From contig MLAK01001244.1 of the NCBI GenBank assembly GCA_001839685.1, positions 3,968-25,059 on the forward strand: a stretch of DNA of 21,092 bases, read 5' to 3'. The first letter of the stretch is position 1, and each line of letters opens with the position of its first letter. The position numbers and the translations under genes were made by a program. This document shows, piece after piece, positions 8,267 to 16,514 of the stretch. This DNA comes from Tritrichomonas foetus (lineage: Eukaryota; Parabasalia; Tritrichomonadida; Tritrichomonadidae). The notes under the pieces are model-generated. The model saw nothing but the letters and a program-made list of their open reading frames with translations. It did not search any database and was not told where the DNA came from.

Positions 8267-9550
8267 ATGATGACAACAGCTGCCCAAAAAAATAGATTGT
8301 TCAATGCAACATCAGAGTATAATAATGTTTTTATGACAATAGGAAAACTATACGCAGCAGCACCTGATCCAAATCAATGGACACCTCAAGGTGAAGGATA
8401 TGTTCAAATTGCAACAACACCAAACTCAAAGAATGTTTATCTCAATATATATGATTCTGGATCATTTAAATTAATTTTCCAACAAGAACTTTATGAAAAT
8501 TTCGCACGTGGCTACACTGTGATCGATAAACAGTTTCATGCGTTCCAATCAGATTTGTGTGTTCTTGGAATTGTCTTTATGTTTCAAGGAGAAGCAAATG
8601 ATTTCTTTAAGCAAATCAAGATATGTGCTCCAAAGAAAAAGGGATTCTTTAAGAAAATGTTTGATAAGGATCCTGACCAAATTGTCATTACAACACCTGA
8701 TAAGTTCGAACATGTTTCAGGCGTAAGACAAAATTGGGATTCCAGTAAATCACTCTCTGGTGATTTCATAAATTCTGAAGAATTTCAATCATTTCTTGTA
8801 CAAAAAGGAATATCAAGAGAGCAATTAAGTGATCCATCAAGGGAAAAAGATGTAATACAAGCCTTCATAGAGGCCACTAATTCTAAATTTGGTTATTCAT
8901 CTCCAAGTGAGAAACCCCAGAAAGAAAAACCACCACCAAAAGAAAAGCCTCAAAAAGCACCGAAAGCACCAAAAGGAGGTGCTCCACCACCACCACCTCC
9001 TCCTCCTCCGCCACCTCCACCACCACCAGCTCCAGCACCTAAACCACCAGCATCAAAGGTTTCTGCATCAAATCTTTCTCCAAATAATATGCCAACACTC
9101 CGTAAAGTTAATCCACCACCTACACCAAGCTTTGGTGCTGGTCCTCCACAACAAAGTTATGGAGGAGGAGGAGGAGGCTATCATCAACCACCACCACCAC
9201 AACAACAGTATGGTGGTGGATGTGGTGGCTATGGCCAACAACAACAACAACCCTATCAGTTTGGTGGAGGAGGAGGAGGTTATAATCAACCGCCACCTCA
9301 ACAACAATATGGTGGTGGTGGTTATGGACAACAACAAGGTGGTTATGGACAACAACAAGGAGGTTATGGTCAGCAACAAGGAGGTTATGGTCAGCAACAA
9401 GATTACAATCAAGGATATGGACAACCACAGCAAGGCGGATACGGTCAACAACCAATGGGAATGGGTGGACCACCACCACCCATGGATCCAATGGCAGAAT
9501 TAGCAGCACGTCTTGCCAAAAGAAGGGCAGCTCAAGAAGGAAACGCTTAA
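8267..9550 (+). CDS. WASP-like protein: WH1, CRIB-like motif, polyproline, GGYGQQQ repeats
   Basis: A 427-residue cytoskeletal adaptor. Residues 5-118 match a WASP-type WH1/EVH1 domain: TIGKLYAAAPDPNQW, YVQIATTPNSKNVYLNIYD, FQQELYENF, FHAFQSDLCVLGIVF and FQGEANDFFKQI follow the WASP order. Residues 119-133 are strongly basic (KKKGFFKK), as before WASP CRIB motifs. ITTPDKFEHVSGV with NWD (141-158) is a CRIB-like Rho/Rac-binding element that lacks the usual second His. Polyproline follows (about 239-254), a profilin/SH3 ligand, then an LRKV tetrapeptide (278-281) recalling the end of a WH2 motif but without its helix. Residues 286-405 are Gly/Gln/Tyr-rich and prion-like. The end (DPMAELAARLAKRRAAQ) is a basic amphipathic helix. 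There is no acidic Trp-containing Arp2/3-binding tail. It may therefore be a WASP that recruits rather than activates Arp2/3, or an Ena/VASP-like hybrid. Confidence 0.82.
   Translation: MMTTAAQKNRLFNATSEYNNVFMTIGKLYAAAPDPNQWTPQGEGYVQIATTPNSKNVYLNIYDSGSFKLIFQQELYENFARGYTVIDKQFHAFQSDLCVLGIVFMFQGEANDFFKQIKICAPKKKGFFKKMFDKDPDQIVITTPDKFEHVSGVRQNWDSSKSLSGDFINSEEFQSFLVQKGISREQLSDPSREKDVIQAFIEATNSKFGYSSPSEKPQKEKPPPKEKPQKAPKAPKGGAPPPPPPPPPPPPPPPAPAPKPPASKVSASNLSPNNMPTLRKVNPPPTPSFGAGPPQQSYGGGGGGYHQPPPPQQQYGGGCGGYGQQQQQPYQFGGGGGGYNQPPPQQQYGGGGYGQQQGGYGQQQGGYGQQQGGYGQQQDYNQGYGQPQQGGYGQQPMGMGGPPPPMDPMAELAARLAKRRAAQEGNA
9320..9403 (+). repeat. Four-copy 21-base tandem repeat encoding GYGQQQG
   Basis: Units start at 9320, 9341, 9362 and 9383 and encode repeated GGYGQQQ. 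The first two units use GGACAACAA and the last two GGTCAGCAA, so they expanded as pairs. They lie inside the WASP-like gene's low-complexity region; copy number is likely to vary between strains. Confidence 0.85.
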
Positions 9551-9880
9551 CATCATTAAAAACTAACAAATCCTATTTTTTATCTCATCATATAACACAT
9601 TCATTACTCTCTTCAATCTCTTTTTACTCTCTTTCTTCATTGAGAAACTTTTCTCCAACAACAAGTAACAAAATAAACAAAATAATTTCTTTTCTCAAAC
9701 TCACAGAATATATCTAATCATCATTAAGGACAAAGTCAGATGCTTAACTTTCATCGGTCTTGTTAAAAATCCAACCACATTGCTTGAAAATTAAATAATT
9801 ACAAAAAAGGGAATTCTTTTCAACATTTACTGAAATTCAGCATTATACAAACAATTCATAGCAATAAAAAATATCCAAAT
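9551..9880. other. Convergent intergenic region (WASP and TEX261 3' ends)
   Basis: AT-rich, pyrimidine-rich just after the WASP stop (9570-9660). No gene, RNA or clear terminator hairpin seen. Confidence 0.5.
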
Positions 9881-10465
9881 TCAGTCTTTTTTGTCAGGCA
9901 TTTGAGGCAGAAATTCTCCAGCCAAATGTATGAGCCTGGAAATCGCGTTTTTCCAGATTGAATGATTTCCTTGATGCTCTGATTCATCATCATCACCAGA
10001 ATTACCTCCATAGCAATCTTCTTCATTTGCTGCAAGTGATGTGATGATCATAATTGGAATAATCCAAACAAAAAGTAGGAAAAATGACGATGATGTCATT
10101 GCTGAAGTCTCTTCATCTTCCAGAAAGTGAATCATCATTAAAAAATGAGAAATCAGAGTGCAAAGAATTGCAATGAGGAAATCAGGCCTTAAAGTGTCAA
10201 TGAATGGAAACCCGTTATATAATATGAAAAGCCACAATAAATTTGATATGAATACTGTGGCAAAGACATAAATAGAAAAATCAGAAAACAAAAATAGGAA
10301 TGAAACAAAAAGAATGCAGATATTCAATTTCTTGATTATATTTGTCATTGTTTTCATTCTTTCTTCAATGAAACTGGCAAAATAGTAGATAAATGCAAAT
10401 ATTACCAGAATCAAAATCGTAAATGTGACGAAGCCTTCGAGAAATAATATCAAAACTTTGATCAT
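9881..10465 (-). CDS. TEX261/Svp26-family ER-Golgi membrane protein
   Basis: A 194-residue polytopic membrane protein that matches the TEX261/Svp26 family, COPII cargo adaptors that help export type II membrane enzymes from the ER. Family features are in order: an N-terminal membrane segment ending IYYFASFIEERM (27-37, equivalent to YYLAELIEE), TNIIKKL, a second segment (about 48-72), FISNLLWLFILYNGFPFI (72-89), RPDFLIAILCTLISHFLMM (93-111), and the hallmark VWIIPIMIITSLAANEE (133-149), equivalent to the family's LWIIPFxxxxSLxAxEN. After this comes an acidic Gly/Asp/Glu stretch and a short cytosolic tail. Length is normal for the family. Four or more membrane segments are predicted by eye. 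The start is supported by an initiator motif abutting the ATG. Confidence 0.88.
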   Translation of the reverse strand: MIKVLILFLEGFVTFTILILVIFAFIYYFASFIEERMKTMTNIIKKLNICILFVSFLFLFSDFSIYVFATVFISNLLWLFILYNGFPFIDTLRPDFLIAILCTLISHFLMMIHFLEDEETSAMTSSSFFLLFVWIIPIMIITSLAANEEDCYGGNSGDDDESEHQGNHSIWKNAISRLIHLAGEFLPQMPDKKD

Positions 10466-10470
10466 AGTGA
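10466..10470 (-). promoter_or_regulatory. Initiator-like TCACT abutting the TEX261 start codon
   Basis: On the minus strand the sequence reads TTTCACTATG. TCACT fits TCA(+1)YW and would put the +1 A (10468) only 3 bases before ATG, an extremely short leader. Confidence 0.4.
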
Positions 10471-10765
10471 AATAAGGTTAAATACATAGGTAAATTATGA
10501 ACGGTTAATTTAATATATAATTTAAATGGTCATATACTTAGAATTTATGACCATATAAATACGGAAAAAGTAGGTGATAACAGTTTCATGTTATGATATC
10601 CGAATCACCAACTAAAGCATATTTATATATATACATAGAGTTTATTATTACATAGACCAATAGATAATCAAACTATCATTCATAAAGAGAAATGGTCTGT
10701 GTGAATCGAATTCACCTTTTTATGGTCAATTATGAGAGTTCAGATTCACATAAATTCATCGAATT
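10466..10765. other. Intergenic region between TEX261 promoter and pseudokinase 3' end
   Basis: No gene seen. It holds an inverted repeat, ATGGTCATA at 10526-10534 and TATGACCAT at 10546-10554 (9-base arms, 11-base loop), upstream of TEX261. A further ATGGTC lies near 10692. Confidence 0.5.
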
Positions 10766-12895
10766 TTACAATTTTTTCACTTGCCCGTAAAATTCGATGT
10801 TTGTAAGAGCAAATCCAACTGGATTAGAATTTAAAAAATTTGTTTGACGAAGGCGAATACATCTGAAAACACCAGTTGTATTCTTTGTCTTAAACAGAGC
10901 TTCATGCTTCTCACATAATTGGGGGCAGTTTATTCGAGTATCAATTTCTACCCAACAATGAGGATTGTTTGGATTGTTGGATCCTTCAAGAACCCAACTT
11001 TTCAGCATCACATTCTGGTCATCGCATCCACAAACACGTAATGAATACGCAGTTATTGTAATTGCTTGGTAATTCAGCATTATTTGAATATAAGGCGAAT
11101 TCATTGGTGCCGATCTCCAAAAGCTATTCCAATTGTAATTCACAATGTTTCTCAAATTATTTTGGTCACTTTCAGAGAATGAAGTTCCAGTAATAAAAAC
11201 AATTTTGGAATTTATTAAATTATGCTGGTAATCATTGTTTAATTTGTCTAAAATTCCCCGAAAAATATCATTCTTGCGTTCATTTTCCGCAATTCCTAAT
11301 TGTATGAAAGGTTGTGAAGTTTGCTTCTGGAAAACCATGCCCTCAGGTGGTAATGATTTCATATTGAACTCACTCGAACGTCTTGGCTGTATCTGGGGGT
11401 TGGCCAGGCCGCTTGTTCTTTGTCTCATGTTTGAAGGAACAAAATTGAATTGCGGAGAAATTCCAGGTAAACTCGCATACTTGTACTCTTCATCATCATT
11501 TGATAGTGTAAATGAGCTTTTGGAATCGGACCTAGAATAAAAATTAACAAGCGGCGAATCTTCAACAACGGTATCATCAAAAGATGAATTTCTTTTATGA
11601 GATTGAGGATTACTTTCAGCTTTAAATAGTTTTAATTCTTCAGATAGTTTATGATTCTGTTCAAGTAATTGATTAATCATTTCTGATTGTTTCTTTATTG
11701 TATCTGTGAACATTTTTTGAGTTTCTATCTTTTCATTTCTGAGTAAAGCCAGTTCATTCAATAGGTTTTCTCTAGTTTTTGCGATTTCTCGCCTAAAATT
11801 TGAAAATTGAGAATTTACTTTCGAAATATCTTGGTTTTGTTGAATTAGTTTCGATTGTAAAGAAAAAAGAGACAGTTTGTTGGACTCTTCTTTATCAGTC
11901 AATAGTTGTGTCAGATACAGCGAATATTCTTCAAATTCTTTTTCACTTGATTGATTGTCATTAGTCGCATAAGCACCGGTAGGAATACTGCAAACCTGAA
12001 TAAAAGCTTCTCTATTACTTAAAACATATACAATTTCATTGAATTTAGGACGATTTAACGGATTTGAATCCCAGCATCTTTCAAATAAAGTCTTGAGCAT
12101 TAGGGGAAATGTTGGAGGAAATGCTGGTCTTTCTCCGTTACATATTTTATTAAAATATTCTGTTGGATTTTGTGAAAATGCAATTTTTCCAATCAAAATT
12201 TCAAACGAAATTAATGCAAATGCATAAACATCAATTTTTAAATCATAACATTGGCCTGATAATACTTCTGGAGCCGTATATTGAGAAAACTCCATGGGGT
12301 CATTAATGCAATCATCAGAATGTGAAAGTGTTTTGGCGTTTGAGAAATTAAATATTTTTGACTCCGCTTGGTCATTCAAAAATATGTTTTCTGGTCTTAA
12401 ATCAGCAAATATTATGTTTTTTGAATGCAAATACATCATTCCGACCGCTATTCCTAAAATAATTTTCATCTTATGGAAAGTGTTATAGATCGAATTATTT
12501 TGATATATCGAATTCGCTTGAATGTTGTTATTTTGGCCTTGAATTGAGAGATTGTATTGCGCGCATTGATCGATATAATTTTTTACGGTTCCGACGTTCA
12601 TATAATCCGTTAATATTGCTGCTGTTTCATCTTGTTCGTTTGGAAGAAAAAATCCCTTCAATGGCGAAATCGAGGCGTGCCTGCAAGCTGACATGAGCTC
12701 CACCTCTTCAGTGAATTTATTTATTTGGTAAGAGTCGTTGACTTTAAATTGTGAAAGGCGCATCGAAAAATAGCTTTGATTTGTTTTGTGTTGAACTAAG
12801 TACATCGAGGAGGATGGATAGTTTCGTATTAATTGGACTGCTTGAAAATCTTCCTTTCGAACAAGAAACTGAGAAAGTTGAGGATCAAAACTCAT
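10766..12895 (-). CDS. TKL-type pseudokinase with coiled coil and C-terminal discoidin/F5-8C-like domain
   Basis: A 709-residue protein. Residues 20-295 have a protein kinase fold of the large trichomonad TKL type: EEVELMSACRH (helix C, E64 or E66), AILTDYMNVGTVKNYI hinge, GMMYLHSKNIIFADLRPENIF catalytic loop, TAPEVLSG (207-214), DVYAFALISFEIL, CWDSNPLNRPKFNEI. Key residues are altered: the VAIK lysine position reads SMRL (R46), HRD reads FAD (D165 kept, with R167 for the loop lysine), and DFG reads NFS (N183), removing the metal-binding Asp. Catalysis is therefore unlikely. Residues 315-425 form a coiled coil. The Ser-rich middle (430-530) looks disordered. From about 548 to the end, a galactose-binding-like domain shows NWNSFWRS, ITAYSLRVC, LKSWVLEGSNNP, CWVEID, FRCIRLRQT and LTNIEFYG, the pattern seen in discoidin/F5-8C domains of intracellular BTB-type proteins. 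It is probably a signalling scaffold. Confidence 0.85.
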   Translation of the reverse strand: MSFDPQLSQFLVRKEDFQAVQLIRNYPSSSMYLVQHKTNQSYFSMRLSQFKVNDSYQINKFTEEVELMSACRHASISPLKGFFLPNEQDETAAILTDYMNVGTVKNYIDQCAQYNLSIQGQNNNIQANSIYQNNSIYNTFHKMKIILGIAVGMMYLHSKNIIFADLRPENIFLNDQAESKIFNFSNAKTLSHSDDCINDPMEFSQYTAPEVLSGQCYDLKIDVYAFALISFEILIGKIAFSQNPTEYFNKICNGERPAFPPTFPLMLKTLFERCWDSNPLNRPKFNEIVYVLSNREAFIQVCSIPTGAYATNDNQSSEKEFEEYSLYLTQLLTDKEESNKLSLFSLQSKLIQQNQDISKVNSQFSNFRREIAKTRENLLNELALLRNEKIETQKMFTDTIKKQSEMINQLLEQNHKLSEELKLFKAESNPQSHKRNSSFDDTVVEDSPLVNFYSRSDSKSSFTLSNDDEEYKYASLPGISPQFNFVPSNMRQRTSGLANPQIQPRRSSEFNMKSLPPEGMVFQKQTSQPFIQLGIAENERKNDIFRGILDKLNNDYQHNLINSKIVFITGTSFSESDQNNLRNIVNYNWNSFWRSAPMNSPYIQIMLNYQAITITAYSLRVCGCDDQNVMLKSWVLEGSNNPNNPHCWVEIDTRINCPQLCEKHEALFKTKNTTGVFRCIRLRQTNFLNSNPVGFALTNIEFYGQVKKL

Positions 12896-13393
12896 CTGTC
12901 TTTTATTCAGAAAAATTGAATTAATAAAAATATAAAATTCAGAGAGAATAACTTAATTCAATTTTTTTTCATTGTTATTTCTCAGAAAAATTTATTAATT
13001 CATTAACTGCAGTGAAAAATATTCAAGGCCATATTGAAATACAATTTTTTTTCTATGTAACCGGAAAAAATTCTATAGAAAAGTGACACGCTTTTCGTTT
13101 TGATTAACTGAAGATGTAAGAAATGCTCTTCTCCGTATCGTATTCTAATAAATATATCAACAATTCATTTACTGTCATATTCTCCTTTCATAATTTTCAA
13201 CGTTAGCTAAAAACGCATACATAGTTTCAATTTTACAATTTTTAACTTTTCTTGATAAAAATATTGTCCATTCTCACCTACAAATAGAATGTTGTTATAT
13301 GTATGGATATGACACCAGAGTAAAGAATTTTGATATAATTAATTTTAAATTGAAATTGAGAAATTCAAATTATGTAGGTACTTTTTATTTATT
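12896..13393. other. Intergenic region, pseudokinase promoter and M18 3' end
   Basis: AT-rich with no open frame of note. A weak TCAAT lies 22 bases before the kinase start. No RNA gene or repeat recognised. Confidence 0.45.
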
Positions 13394-14656
13394 TTAGAAG
13401 GGATATTCAAATTTCGAATAATTATTGAACAATTCTGAGAGAATTTTCATTTCTTCTTCGATATCTAAATAAGAGCAATGTTCACGAATGGAGCGCATTC
13501 CTATTACCGGTATACCAATATCAGCTGTTGTAATTCCAGTTTTATTTTCCACTCTTGGTCCAAAAGTTGAACCTTTTTTCTGTTTATAATTGTTTGAATC
13601 TATGATTTGGATTCTTTTTGAATGAATTTCTTCAACAACACTTCGAATCGGAAATTCATTCTTCATTCCACACGCAGTTTTATAATTTTTTGTTCTTTTT
13701 ATACATATTCCATTCCCCAATCTCACATCCCTGAAGATAGATTCTTTAGAATAAGAAGGATGTTGTGCATGATTGGAATCAACACTCACAAAAAAAGAAT
13801 TTGCTTTTATTTTTCGAATTTTTTCTTTATCGTTTTGAAATATCCTTAATAAAGTATTATTTATGGCGTTCGATGTTGCACTCATTCGTGTTTTATTTCC
13901 TGTTTGTTCATTATCGAAAATAGTGATCATATTTAAAGTTCCTTTTTCTGGAGAAGAATTTAAAAATGATGAAAAAACAGCAAAAGTGCTTTGAAGGCCA
14001 TTAAGTCGTTGTGAATGAATGAGATCATTTGAATAAGAAGGAGGTTCAGCATCAACAAAACGAAGTTCTTGGCCAACAATAGAATCAACATCAATATTCA
14101 ATTGATCTGCAATAAAGTCCAAAAGTGGCGGACTCGAGTTTTCCAAACTATAAATCGGAATTAAATTTTTTTCAAGATTGATGTTTGGATTCATAGAAAA
14201 AGAAGAATCTAGATGTGGTTCAAGACTAGGAATAGAAGCAATTCCGATTTTTGAATCATATAAAAGTGTTTCAATCTTTTCTTCATTTACGCATTTCACA
14301 AGAAGACGGCCAGCAAGTCGTAAATTTCGGTCAAACCAGGTGTCCCAGGCACCCCTTCCATATATACTACACCTACATCTACGATAACCGTCAACAACTT
14401 CATCAAATTTTGGTTTTAATATTAGGCATGGAAAATCGGAATGACTTCCAGCAAAAAATGCTCTATCATGACCGTTATCATTCCAAGCGACCAACTCACG
14501 CTCGTCACGAAAGAAAAAGCCTTTCGGTGGAATGATATTCCATGATTCATTTTCTTTTAATTCACAAAAGTCAGATTCAATTAGCTTTGATCGTAGATAT
14601 GAACTTAAATGATATTGGGTAGGACAATCTTGAAGAAAATTTAGAAAATCATTCAT
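13394..14656 (-). CDS. M18 aspartyl aminopeptidase homologue, probably inactive
   Basis: A 420-residue protein of the M18 (DNPEP/aspartyl aminopeptidase) family, normally dodecameric cytosolic zinc enzymes that remove N-terminal Asp or Glu. Family blocks in order: FFAGSHSDFPCLILKP (H72, D74), YGRGAWDTWFDRNLRLAGR (99-117), SQRLNGLQSTF (215-225), ITIFDNEQTGN (244-254), FFVSVDSNHAQHPSY (288-302), GSTFGP (362-367) and GIPVIGMRSIRE (381-392). Three of the five metal ligands are replaced: Asp to Asn at 219 (RLD to RLN), the second Glu of the DNEE block to Gln at 251, and the His of MHSIRE to Arg at 388. H72, D293 and the general base E250 remain. With only two ligands it should not hold the dizinc site. 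The reading frame is intact and conserved elsewhere, so this looks like a retained pseudoenzyme, not a broken gene. The overall fold call is firm; inactivity is inferred. Confidence 0.88.
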   Translation of the reverse strand: MNDFLNFLQDCPTQYHLSSYLRSKLIESDFCELKENESWNIIPPKGFFFRDERELVAWNDNGHDRAFFAGSHSDFPCLILKPKFDEVVDGYRRCRCSIYGRGAWDTWFDRNLRLAGRLLVKCVNEEKIETLLYDSKIGIASIPSLEPHLDSSFSMNPNINLEKNLIPIYSLENSSPPLLDFIADQLNIDVDSIVGQELRFVDAEPPSYSNDLIHSQRLNGLQSTFAVFSSFLNSSPEKGTLNMITIFDNEQTGNKTRMSATSNAINNTLLRIFQNDKEKIRKIKANSFFVSVDSNHAQHPSYSKESIFRDVRLGNGICIKRTKNYKTACGMKNEFPIRSVVEEIHSKRIQIIDSNNYKQKKGSTFGPRVENKTGITTADIGIPVIGMRSIREHCSYLDIEEEMKILSELFNNYSKFEYPF

Positions 14657-15062
14657 TAGCGAACCGTGAACACTTTTCGTTAATTTGACTTTTCATTTGA
14701 CCTTAAATGTTCATGGAAAAATAGGCGCATCATTATAATACAAGAATTCATAACTTTACAACTATGAATTCAGAACTTTATACCTAATCAAATCAAAAAA
14801 GATATCATAAATTTCTGTCTTGGTAGCTTAGAGAAAGTAAGAATTTTTTTTCAAGGTGGTTCATTAGAATTAATATTAATTGTTTTATGAAGTAGGCTTA
14901 TTCCAATAGCCAGAAAGAAATTTCGATGTGAAAAGATCAGTGGCTTGTATTTTTCCTGTCACCAAATTCTTTGCATTTTATATGGTTATAACAATTCGAA
15001 AAGTAATTAAAAAGTTATTTAAGTGCATAAATAAGAATACAGGTTGTTGAAGCTACAATAAA
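14657..15062. other. Intergenic region upstream of the M18 homologue
   Basis: AT-rich; no open frame, RNA gene or repeat that I can support, apart from the weak initiator next to the M18 start. Confidence 0.45.
14665..14669 (-). promoter_or_regulatory. Weak initiator-like TCACG before the M18 homologue
   Basis: TCACG matches four of five positions of TCAYW, with the presumed +1 A at 14667, 11 bases before the ATG. The G at the last position makes this tentative. Confidence 0.25.
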
Positions 15063-15794
15063 TCATCTATTTTTTGAGCTGTTAATGAGATTAAAGGCTT
15101 CTTTAAGGAGTAAAGATATTTCTCGATCTCCAAGAACTTGAACATTTTGAATAGTAAGTGGAATATAATTAGTAAAATTATCAGAGGAAACATTAATGTT
15201 TCACCTTCAACATGTATCATGGATATGTGATAATGTATCTGTTTGATGATAATAATGCAACACTTCAAGTGATGATTTCTATATTTCATCTTGATGTGGA
15301 TCAACATCATCACTAATATTAGATAATGTTTTTTCTAACTTATGAAGATCATAAATACGATGATTTCCATTATATTTAAGATATTTTTCGAAATTATTAG
15401 TATCTTTGTTCTACAATATCAAACAGTCGAGTTTTAGATTTCCGTATAATCACGATGAAACCCATTTCTCTTCTTCTTGTATTAATATATCTTAAAAATC
15501 CAAATGAAGATAATGATGATATGATGAAAATTGAACATCTTCTGGTAAAATTAAAACCATGTGATTCAGATTGAAATCAGCTTCATTATCATTTTCAACT
15601 TGATCAATAGTGATTAATAGGTTTTCCCCGATTTCAAGATACCGTGGAAAATGCCGTATTTTCAGAATCTTTTTGGATTGCTGATAACCGGAAATTCGAG
15701 AATTTGCCTCAACTAACAGTGAAAATGTAATTATAGCATAATCATCTTGATGGAATGTATTTATCAAGCATTGTCCTAATGCTACATATATTTA
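15063..15794 (-). pseudogene. Decayed protein-coding gene, family not recognised
   Basis: One minus-strand frame reads protein-like for about 240 codons but is cut by in-frame stops at 15492-15494, 15450-15452, 15411-15413, 15279-15281, 15207-15209 and 15201-15203. The open pieces between them are 13 to about 98 codons long, and three of them (15495-15791, 15282-15410, 15066-15200) are longer than expected in such AT-rich DNA. Readable stretches include INTFHQDDYAIITFSLLVEA, EIGENLLITIDQVENDNEAD, NFEKYLKYNGNHRIYDLHKL and PLTIQNVQVLGDREISLLL. The 5' side stops at the AT microsatellite at 15786-15814, so the start is lost. No frameshift is needed, only point nonsense changes. I do not recognise the family. 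The alternative is that this is chance reading of non-coding DNA. Confidence 0.45.
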
Positions 15795-15814
15795 TATATA
15801 TATATATATATTTT
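15786..15814. repeat. AT dinucleotide microsatellite
   Basis: A run of alternating T and A with one TTT interruption and a TTT end. It borders the upstream edge of the decayed gene and may have been involved in its truncation. Confidence 0.8.
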
Positions 15815-16514
15815 ATAAAATCCTTTCGTTGATTTTGTAGTGTTTGAATAAATAGAAATGTCACCTGATCAGGTGAGCTTGAAAGAGAAATCGAAAGAGG
15901 AGCATATTTATGTTCATATTGTATGAATTATTTGATGTGGAAATTGACAACTGAGAATTGATTTAATGCCTTTCCAATTTTTTTCACAACTTTTCTGATA
16001 AAGGTACAGAAAAAATTACAATATGTTCACATATATAAACTATTTAAAAAGTTACCGAAAGATAATGATCTTCAAAAAGTCAAAATTTGATTTGAAAAAG
16101 GAGGTTATGCCTAAATCATGGTCAAAAAAGAATTCTTTGATTAAATGGCCAAATATTTCAATAAATTACATCAAAGTTTGAGATATCAAATGTAATTAAA
16201 CAAATTTAAAAGTTATTTTAGAATAAAAATCTTCTCATCTAAGAAATCGGTAGTTTTTCTCGAAGGTATTGAAATCTTCAGAAAGATTGCATTCAATTTT
16301 ATTCTTCATAGATATGGAAATCAATAGAAAAATAATCACAATGAGATCGAAATCTATAGAAAATGCCTAGATGATTGAATATTTTTGTAAACAAAAGAAA
16401 CACTCAATAAATCATTCAAAAAGCGTCTGGTTTTTAAAAGCCGTTATAATACTTTTTCAATTGGATTCAAAAAGCTTCACGATAAAAGGAAAATCGAAAT
16501 AATTTTCGACATAA
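15795..16514. other. Intergenic region upstream of the longin-like gene
   Basis: Contains the microsatellite end, the palindrome at 15861-15876 and only short open frames, the longest being about 52 codons from the ATG at 16023 (plus), very Lys/Asn/Ile-rich and without family resemblance. No clear initiator precedes the gene at 16515. Confidence 0.45.
15861..15876. promoter_or_regulatory. Perfect 16-base palindrome TCACCTGATCAGGTGA
   Basis: The two 8-base halves are exact reverse complements, with no spacer, and GC content is higher than the surrounding sequence. It contains CACCTG/CAGGTG E-box-like halves. The shape suits a homodimeric DNA-binding protein, but the gene it might serve is unclear. 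Confidence 0.35.

Noticed and set aside
8889..9569. Long open frames on both strands across the WASP repeats (His-, Val- and Leu-rich products)
   Set aside because: They are alternate readings of CCA/CAA/GGT repeats; the WASP frame carries the WH1 and CRIB-like domains.
15053..15313. Hydrophobic 86-codon minus-strand open frame
   Set aside because: It overlaps the decayed gene in a different frame; the other frame reads more like a normal protein and this one has no family likeness.
14657..16514. tRNA, 5S rRNA, snRNA or CRISPR-like array in the longest gene-poor stretch
   Set aside because: No cloverleaf with conserved arms, no polymerase III box pair and no regularly spaced repeats were found by eye.
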